Source: an uncultured Clostridia bacterium
GTDB lineage: Bacteria; Bacillota; Clostridia; Peptostreptococcales; Anaerovoracaceae
DNA length: 12,481 bases
NCBI GenBank assembly: GCA_938045615.1
Contig: CALIBC010000170.1
Span: forward strand, 1 to 12,481
Reading direction: 5' to 3'
Translations under genes and position numbers: made by a program
The notes under the pieces: generated by a model
What the model was told of the DNA's origin: nothing
What the model saw: the letters and a program-made list of their open reading frames with translations, nothing else
The model's database searches: none
Part shown: positions 8,101-12,481 of the stretch, piece by piece
How the letters are laid out: each line of letters begins with the position of its first letter
Numbering within the stretch: the stretch's first letter is position 1

Positions 8101-10337
8101 AGCAAACATATCAGGAGATGTTTGTCAACAAGGAGATCAATGCCCTGAGTTGTTCTACGACCTTTGAGATGGGCGTGGATGTTGGTGATCTGGAGACCGT
8201 ATATCTCCGCAATATGCCGCCGTCCCCCGCAAACTATGTTCAGCGTGCAGGACGTGCAGGTCGAAGCATGCATTCTGCAGCGTATGCACTTACCTATGCG
8301 AAGCTGGGGTCACATGACTTTACATATTTTGACAAACCTGAGCGGATGATTTCTGGGAAGATTGGGGTTCCTCTTTTTTCGATCTCCAATGAAAAGGTCG
8401 TTCTACGGCATATCTTTGCCGTTGCATTGGCTGATTTCTTTGGTCATTACGAAGAGGTTTACAACAAGAACGACGCCAATGAACTTCTGAATAACGATGG
8501 CTATGAAAAACTGGTGGATTATATCAAAAACAGACCAAATGAGCTCTTTGATGTTTTGAAAAGGTCATTTCCTGCCAAGCTCCATGATGTTATGGGGATT
8601 AGCGACTGGTCGTGGACAGAAAAACTCATTGGAAATGATGGCGTATTAAAGGTTGCTGTTGAGGATTTCAGAAATACCGTTGACTGGTATGTGAAGGAAA
8701 TTGCTAGGTTAAAACGAAAGAACGACATTCAGGCCGCAGCACGCTACGAAAGAAGGTTGAAGGATTATCGCAGAAGTCCGGAAGATCAGCATGAACGGAA
8801 AGATAAGCGTGGACGAAACGAATTGATTGAGTTCCTCGTCAGAAACAATGTTCTACCGAAATATGGTTTTCCGGTTGATACGGTTGAACTATATCAAGGA
8901 ACGAACTCGCCATCCGGAAAAAAACTTCAGATGGTGCGCGATCTTCAGCTTGCAATTGCGGAATATGCTCCTGATGCACAGGTTGTTGCGGATGGAACGC
9001 TTTATACCAGCAGATATATAAGAAAACTGCCGCAGACTACGGTACAGGACTGGGAAGAGGTTTATATTGCAGAATGCGAGAATAAATTCTGTAGGGCATG
9101 GAATTACAGAAGAACGGAGCCATCTAAAGACGGGGAAAAATGTATCTCTTGTCATTCAATCATAAAAAAAGCGATATGGAAGAAAGCGATAGAGCCGAGA
9201 AAAGGGTTTATTGCAGAGCCTAAGCCTACGGCTGTGCCGCTCAGAAAACCAGATCGATCATTTAAGAGCGAGGATTATTATATCGGCGATACACAGCGTC
9301 AGATTATGATCAAAAAGACTTTTCTGATTAAGGGAAGCCATAAGATACAGATGGAAACATCTACGAATGACTCACTGATGGTTGTATGCAAGGATAACTT
9401 CTTCGTATGCGATCGTTGTGGGTATTCTATTAGTTCTGTATCCGGTAAGAATAAAAAAGATTTTAATTCTAACGCAAAATATATTGAAGAGAGACATAAG
9501 ACCCCTTGGGACAAGGATTGCAATGGCCGATTATATCGGAAAGACCTTTGTCATGCGTTTAAGACGGATGTCGTACAAATTGTATTCGGGACATCAAGAG
9601 CAAAGAATCAGGCGGTCATGCTTTCTGTAATGTATGCACTTTTGGAGGCAATGTCTGATGAGCTGGATATCGAAAGAACAGACATTAAAGGTTGTCTTCA
9701 CAAGGTTCGATACGAGAACAGCATGGTATACGCCATCATCTTGTATGATGGCGTTGCCGGAGGTGCCGGTCATGTCAGAAGACTTGTGACGGAGGACTGT
9801 GGGGTATTCCAGCAGATCGTGTCCAAGGCTGTCTCGCTGACAAAGAGCTGTAATTGCAGTCCTTCTTGCTATCGCTGCCTGAGAAATTATTACAATCAGG
9901 CGGTGCATGACCTGTTGGATCGTTGTGAAGCATATCGCTTCCTCGAAGCATTTAGCGGCGAGGCGATTGTGATACCGGACGAAGATTTTCAAGAGAAACA
10001 TAGCGCGAAGCCTACAGCAGAAATTACAGAAGACCGTCTGCGTTTTGGCGATTCATGGCCGTGCAGTTATAACAATTGGAGTGAATTCATGGTGATGATA
10101 CCAGATAACTGCAAGGAAATCTTTGCGGACTTTGATTATTACCATATACCGTTGCCGACAGAGGCATATTGCAAATGCAAAGTGCAGGGAACGGACTATG
10201 AATATGAAGTTCTCCTTCTTTGGAGAGATAAGAAAATAATGGTGTTTGAGGATGACAGACAAAAGCTTGATGTTGCGGGGTGGACATCCATGAAAGTGGG
10301 TGAGATCAAAGAAAAAGCGTTTATAAATTTATTTTAA
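5130..10337 (+). CDS. DruE-like SF2 DEAD/DEAH-box helicase with zinc clusters and C-terminal MZB (DUF1998) domain
   Basis: 1735 residues. An ATP-dependent nucleic acid helicase or translocase. RecA1 motifs: Q-like LYLHQ (95-99), Walker A GTGSGKT (117-123, K122), motif Ia YPMNALANDQ (153-162), DEAH box (D260-H263) and TSAT (295-298). Motif IV-like FLSFSDSR is near 657-664. Motif V FEMGVDVGD (1012-1020) and motif VI QRAGRAGR (1038-1045) complete RecA2, so all catalytic motifs look intact. Cysteine pairs at 482/485, 546/549, 587/590, 927/930, 1316/1321 with 1338/1341, and 1427/1430 suggest several zinc ribbons. CNCSPSCYRC (1574-1583) is the MZB/DUF1998 cluster. The IYPMNALANDQ block, large size and C-terminal MZB fit the DruE helicase of Druantia and the wider MrfA/DrmA-like group. 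MrfA of Bacillus is under half this length. It is butted to the genes on both sides. The helicase call is firm; the DruE assignment is a family-level inference. Confidence 0.93.
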   Translation: MFNPMKASESIKAEFISYVLTSFHIADRDYANQFAAELNQENSVAKGPYLDISDSFEIGKNIESLIKEGELSPLFRDLEKEVPENDKEIKLQRKLYLHQEKAIRKINQEHNLVVTTGTGSGKTECFVLPIINYLLREKQAGTLSCGVRAILIYPMNALANDQMKRLRMILKDYPDITFGVYNSSTEQNNEDGKKKYGHIFKDANGRALNPLPNEVLSRETMQNTPPHILVTNYAMLEYMMLRPNDDQVFSGAKLKFLILDEAHIYRGATGMETSLLLRRLKARISNPVQVRHILTSATLGGKEADKDIVAFAETLCAAKFQEDDIIRSNTVMPEFPNRMIDYPVRLFSELSNPESSLNEILDAYHVEYDSSLSDAETLFDLCMSSTLYKALRECATSPMTVKQITSRVNSLMPVTEDDIVNLIHVASRAEKNKTALIKARYHMFVRALEGAYITIGARKSIFLNRSKYTPDGKYRVFEAAVCDDCGRIGIAGKEVHGFFEFAHDRWDKEKEVYLLREQNERWDEQEDDEDDATEQNGCGKNDFLICATCGKILHESRRSEFDCDCDAANRIRVRKAEVKGTRSEHRCPCCNIGHMKLFYLGYDAATAVLGTELFEQLPEHEAVLKSKNKEEQPTGGPFSMAIASKPVIETIKKKRQFLSFSDSRSEAAFFACYMTSFYQEFLRRRGIWHVIKENQDSINKNPWEIVILVDELTSYFDTNRTFADPGDDGKKNLTAVSRHQAWIAVLNEMVGARRSTSLVSLGVLDFSYKGNNPQLMTAVANKYGKSIEDVVALFHLLVMDLVYNGALEGEGVNLTDDDREYIYYTASPRRFVKCKQSESERKKNGLSGWTPRQKPNGGSFKNGRVKRTMQVLGIDEKEAIDLLSDFWHAVLLQSEFSMTHDSGAEYYISTNRFVVKAGSEDVPVYVCTKCGKTTMTNCQGKCVSIRCDGKLRRISHEDLLSDNHFARLYSTEQMRPMHIKEHTAQLGRAEQQTYQEMFVNKEINALSCSTTFEMGVDVGDLETVYLRNMPPSPANYVQRAGRAGRSMHSAAYALTYAKLGSHDFTYFDKPERMISGKIGVPLFSISNEKVVLRHIFAVALADFFGHYEEVYNKNDANELLNNDGYEKLVDYIKNRPNELFDVLKRSFPAKLHDVMGISDWSWTEKLIGNDGVLKVAVEDFRNTVDWYVKEIARLKRKNDIQAAARYERRLKDYRRSPEDQHERKDKRGRNELIEFLVRNNVLPKYGFPVDTVELYQGTNSPSGKKLQMVRDLQLAIAEYAPDAQVVADGTLYTSRYIRKLPQTTVQDWEEVYIAECENKFCRAWNYRRTEPSKDGEKCISCHSIIKKAIWKKAIEPRKGFIAEPKPTAVPLRKPDRSFKSEDYYIGDTQRQIMIKKTFLIKGSHKIQMETSTNDSLMVVCKDNFFVCDRCGYSISSVSGKNKKDFNSNAKYIEERHKTPWDKDCNGRLYRKDLCHAFKTDVVQIVFGTSRAKNQAVMLSVMYALLEAMSDELDIERTDIKGCLHKVRYENSMVYAIILYDGVAGGAGHVRRLVTEDCGVFQQIVSKAVSLTKSCNCSPSCYRCLRNYYNQAVHDLLDRCEAYRFLEAFSGEAIVIPDEDFQEKHSAKPTAEITEDRLRFGDSWPCSYNNWSEFMVMIPDNCKEIFADFDYYHIPLPTEAYCKCKVQGTDYEYEVLLLWRDKKIMVFEDDRQKLDVAGWTSMKVGEIKEKAFINLF
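9730..9754. repeat. Inverted repeat inside the helicase gene (10-base arms)
   Basis: ACGCCATCAT, CTTGT, ATGATGGCGT: perfect 10-base arms with a 5-base loop in the codons for YAIILYDGVA, upstream of the MZB cysteines. No T-run follows. One such repeat by chance in a window this size is not surprising, so no function is claimed. Confidence 0.6.
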
Positions 10338-10338
10338 C

Positions 10339-10344
10339 GGAGGG
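10339..10344 (+). promoter_or_regulatory. Strong ribosome binding site of the NERD-helicase gene
   Basis: GGAGGG, 8 bases before the ATG at 10353. An overlapping ATG at 10349 opens a frame of only 10 codons, so the site fixes 10353 as the start. The gap from the helicase stop is 15 bases, which leaves no room for a separate promoter or terminator. Confidence 0.8.
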
Positions 10345-10352
10345 ATTGATGT

Positions 10353-12083
10353 ATGGCACGGATGATACCCAACAGACTTGAAGATGACCATGGAAGTTTT
10401 GGAGAAAGGAGGGTGTTTGAAGCACTTAAGGATAAACTGGAAGATGATTTCATAGTTTTTCATTCGGTCAGATGGAATGCTCGCAATGAAAGGGATACAA
10501 TTATATGGGGAGAATGTGATTTTACGGTTTTCCATCCGACCTACGGAATGATTGTTCTTGAAGTGAAATCCGGCGGTATTGAATGTACAAATAACCGCTG
10601 GACATATGTCCGTACTGACAATGGGAAAAAATACCGTATGAAATGTGGTCCGTTGGAGCAGTGTGATCGGGAGATAAGATATAAATTTAAGAATCTGGTC
10701 AATGAGCTGTTAGATCGTTCATCGGAAGATGATAGACAATATTGCCTTGTTGAACCGGCAGCATGGTTTCCATCAATCGGCAAGAGGGATATTGTCGGTG
10801 AACTTCCCATGGAGTACAGAGACGAGATTGTTCTGTATGAGAATGCATTGGATAATCCCAAGAAGTTCATCATGGGAATTTATGATTATTACGACGGAAG
10901 GAAACATACAAGATTAAACTCGAATTCCTGCAAAAAAATTGTAGATGCTTTTGCCCCATATTTTAGTGCGGTACCAAGTCTGAAGTCGAGGCGTCAAGAG
11001 CGGAATGAGGAGTTCGTTCGCCTGACGAGGCAGCAGAATTATCTGCTGGATTATCTCGAAGAACAGCGTGTCGCTGCCATTCAGGGAGCCGCGGGAACAG
11101 GAAAGACCATGCTTGCGGTTGAAAAGGCATGTAAGCTTGCAACGTCAGGAAAGGTTCTCTTTTTATGCTTCAACAGGTATCTGAAAGAGTATTTGCAGAG
11201 CCTAAAAGAAGAGGCACCGGACAAATACACAAATATAGATTTTTATAATCTTCCGCAACTCGCCTGTGCTGCCATGAAAGTCCCGACTGTAGAGAATGAC
11301 GATGTGATCTGCTTCCTGTCGAATTTTGAACATTACGATTGGAACTATCAACACATAGTCATTGATGAGGGGCAGGACTTTGATGGCGAGGCGATTAGTA
11401 AATTGTATGATATCACCTTGCTTCAAGACGGTGCGTTCTATGTCTTCTACGATAAGAAGCAGTTTGTGCAGGGGCTTGAGTTCCCCGATTGGCTTGCTCA
11501 TGCCGAATGCAGACTCGTGTTGAATATAAATTGCCGGAATACATATCAGATTGCGGATACCGCCGGAAGACCTGTTGACATTCTGCCACGGGTTAAAGAA
11601 CGATCCGTTCAAGGTGATATGCCAAGATTTTATCTGTGCAGCGATGCCAGAGAAGCATTGAAGACATTAAGCAAAAGAATAGATGAATATCGTGCTGCAA
11701 ATTACTCTTATGATCAAATATGTGTGCTTACGCTCAAGACTGAGAATAGCTCGATTCTTAAGGATATTGACAAGATAGGAAACCATCAAATTAGAAAAGA
11801 GATGGAGGGGGAAGGGGTTCTATTTACTACGGTAAGAAAATTCAAGGGGCTGGAGGCAGATGCCATAATTATTATTGATATGGATGGAAATACCTTTACG
11901 AATGATGAAAGTAAGCGACTGTTTTATGTGGGATGTTCCAGAGCAAAGCATCAGCTTGATATTGTTTTTGTTGGTAGTGAAGATGCCTTAAAAAATGCAG
12001 GGAAGGGACTTACAGACCAGATATTTCCAAACGCTAAAATTGGAATTGCTAGGTGTCTAAATGTTAAGCCTGTACAAATTTAA
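10353..12083 (+). CDS. NERD nuclease-like domain fused to UvrD/SF1 helicase
   Basis: 576 residues. Residues about 14-120 are a NERD (nuclease-related) domain: SFGERRVFEAL with E18, then GECDFTVFHPTYGMIVLEVKSGG with D56 and the E70-V-K72 pair. This is the acidic/lysine pattern of restriction-like PD-(D/E)xK folds. After a linker, residues about 220-576 form a compact SF1 helicase: Q-motif LTRQQNYLL (224-232), Walker A GAAGTGKT (245-252), Ia LFLCFNRYL, Walker B DEGQD (338-342), motif III YDKKQ (366-370), motif IV NCRN (393-396), motif V KGLEAD (498-503) and motif VI YVGCSRAKHQL (525-535). It is shorter than canonical UvrD/PcrA, so the 1B/2B insertions are probably reduced. It would act in the cytoplasm, unwinding and possibly cutting DNA. 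As the third gene of the operon it probably supplies the effector or processing step. The domain calls are firm; nuclease activity is inferred from residues only. Confidence 0.92.
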   Translation: MARMIPNRLEDDHGSFGERRVFEALKDKLEDDFIVFHSVRWNARNERDTIIWGECDFTVFHPTYGMIVLEVKSGGIECTNNRWTYVRTDNGKKYRMKCGPLEQCDREIRYKFKNLVNELLDRSSEDDRQYCLVEPAAWFPSIGKRDIVGELPMEYRDEIVLYENALDNPKKFIMGIYDYYDGRKHTRLNSNSCKKIVDAFAPYFSAVPSLKSRRQERNEEFVRLTRQQNYLLDYLEEQRVAAIQGAAGTGKTMLAVEKACKLATSGKVLFLCFNRYLKEYLQSLKEEAPDKYTNIDFYNLPQLACAAMKVPTVENDDVICFLSNFEHYDWNYQHIVIDEGQDFDGEAISKLYDITLLQDGAFYVFYDKKQFVQGLEFPDWLAHAECRLVLNINCRNTYQIADTAGRPVDILPRVKERSVQGDMPRFYLCSDAREALKTLSKRIDEYRAANYSYDQICVLTLKTENSSILKDIDKIGNHQIRKEMEGEGVLFTTVRKFKGLEADAIIIIDMDGNTFTNDESKRLFYVGCSRAKHQLDIVFVGSEDALKNAGKGLTDQIFPNAKIGIARCLNVKPVQI

Positions 12084-12157
12084 ATTTACCGATTTCCATA
12101 TCACTTCGCCCGATAACGCCCCACTCAGATACTTGATGATATTCGCTTCTTCAATGA

Positions 12158-12301
12158 GGAGCACCCCGTACATACGATTGGATACCTTACAAGCAGTATC
12201 GCGAATGGCTTGCGTCCGAGCTTGAAAATGTTGCCCATGCCATCGCAAGTGAGTTTTGCGATGGGTCTTATGATATTCAGGTTCTCATGACTAATTTTTA
12301 G
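12158..12301 (+). pseudogene. C-terminal remnant of an unrecognised protein
   Basis: The frame with TAC at 12173 is open from 12158 to the TAG at 12299-12301. It contains WIPYKQYREWLASELENV, then AHAIASEFCDGSYDIQVL, ending MTNF: the composition of a real protein end. No start codon or ribosome site precedes it in frame. The bases before it continue in another frame (FFNEEHP near 12146-12166), as if a frameshift near 12166 broke the gene. A 63-residue frame on the opposite strand (12057-12248) overlaps the operon end and is less protein-like. I do not recognise the family. Confidence 0.35.
12240..12264. repeat. Inverted repeat downstream of the operon (9-base arms)
   Basis: CCATCGCAA, GTGAGTT, TTGCGATGG: perfect 9-base arms with a 7-base loop. 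It is the first stable hairpin after the operon stop, about 157 bases downstream. The bases after it (GTCTTATGAT) are not a proper T-run, so at most it is a poor terminator for the operon. Confidence 0.4.
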
Positions 12302-12373
12302 ATTTTTGTGTCCAGTTTTTGTTGACTAGTGCACTTTGCATGGACTGCCCAAAGAGGGCACTTGCCGGAGCAT

Positions 12374-12405
12374 AACAAAAAGAGCCGTCCATATTTGGCG
12401 GCTCT
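12374..12405 (-). terminator. Intrinsic terminator, minus strand
   Basis: Read on the minus strand: AGAGCCG, an 11-base loop region that can pair further (CCA with TGG), CGGCTCT, then TTTTTGTT. The 7-base GC-rich stem plus T-run is a good rho-independent terminator for a gene entering from the right edge. It would not stop the + strand operon efficiently, because the A-rich side precedes the hairpin in that direction. Confidence 0.7.
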
Positions 12406-12421
12406 GAATCCCCATAACGGA

Positions 12422-12481
12422 TTACGGTGTCCATATCAATGACTTGGATAGCAGGTGAAACAGATTTGCTTCACCTCGCTT
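12422..12481 (-). CDS. Possible C-terminal end of a leftward gene (partial, unrecognised)
   Basis: From the right edge the minus strand reads 19 codons (KRGEANLFHLLSKSLIWTP) to a TAA at 12422-12424, 17 bases before the terminator stem. Another minus-strand frame also stops inside this stretch after VKQICFTCYPSH, so the true frame is uncertain. A leftward gene ending here is likely because of the terminator; which frame codes cannot be decided from 60 bases. Confidence 0.25.
   Translation of the reverse strand, partial: KRGEANLFHLLSKSLIWTP
12453..12476. repeat. Inverted repeat at the right edge (7-base arms)
   Basis: AGGTGAA, ACAGATTTGC, TTCACCT: perfect 7-base arms with a 10-base loop, and no T-run on either strand. 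Probably incidental. Confidence 0.25.

Larger units (their letters stand above)
12084..12481. other. Right flank: debris and a leftward terminator, no complete gene
   Basis: 398 bases follow the operon stop. The first 70 bases contain neither a hairpin nor a T-run, so the operon lacks an obvious immediate terminator. After that come a broken coding remnant, an inverted repeat, the block GTGTCCAGTTTTTGTTGACT (12309-12328), which looks like an insertion-sequence end but which I cannot name, and a minus-strand terminator. Confidence 0.4.

Noticed and set aside
8164..8349. Internal + strand ORF over helicase motifs V and VI
   Set aside because: Out-of-frame shadow of conserved helicase codons.
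1..12481. CRISPR array, tRNA or rRNA genes, toxin-antitoxin pair
   Set aside because: No regularly spaced direct repeats, no tRNA-like cloverleaf and no rRNA sequence were seen; the small ORFs in the flanks show no recognisable toxin or antitoxin features.

Overview
The window carries one compact three-gene operon on the + strand (987-12083). Decayed mobile-element debris lies on both sides, and a fragment of an unrelated gene sits at the left edge. Strong Shine-Dalgarno sites, Firmicutes-style large serine recombinase remains and an RNA polymerase alpha C-terminal module of Firmicutes type suggest a Firmicutes host. The left-edge gene is about 61% G+C over its first 180 bases by hand count. 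Samples of the first operon gene are near 37%, so the operon looks acquired by a higher-GC host, possibly a Negativicutes bacterium. The genus is a guess.

Layout. 1-167 (-): N-terminus of a lipoprotein gene with its own extended -10 promoter. 266-629 (+): wreck of a large serine recombinase. 630-986: leader of about 360 bases with a short unrecognised antisense coding remnant and a small inverted repeat, but no convincing promoter. 987-5129: a 1380-residue protein that starts with two tandem RNA polymerase alpha-CTD-like modules and a helix-turn-helix, and ends in a very large unassigned, probably beta-rich part. 5130-10337: a 1735-residue SF2 helicase with many zinc clusters and a C-terminal MZB/DUF1998 cysteine motif, resembling the DruE helicase of Druantia. 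10353-12083: a 576-residue NERD nuclease-like domain fused to a UvrD/SF1 helicase. 12084-12481: a coding remnant, hairpins and a terminator that faces left.

Working together. The genes are butted together (stop-start junction with no gap, then a 15-base gap), so they are almost certainly co-transcribed and translationally coupled. A huge unknown protein followed by a DruE-like helicase recalls Druantia type III (DruH-DruE). Two things differ here: the N-terminal alpha-CTD/HTH module, and a third gene that adds a nuclease-helicase. I infer an anti-phage or anti-plasmid system in which the first protein recognises DNA or transcription complexes, the second translocates or remodels DNA, and the third unwinds and cuts. 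The functions rest on motifs I can read; the defence role and Druantia kinship are inference.
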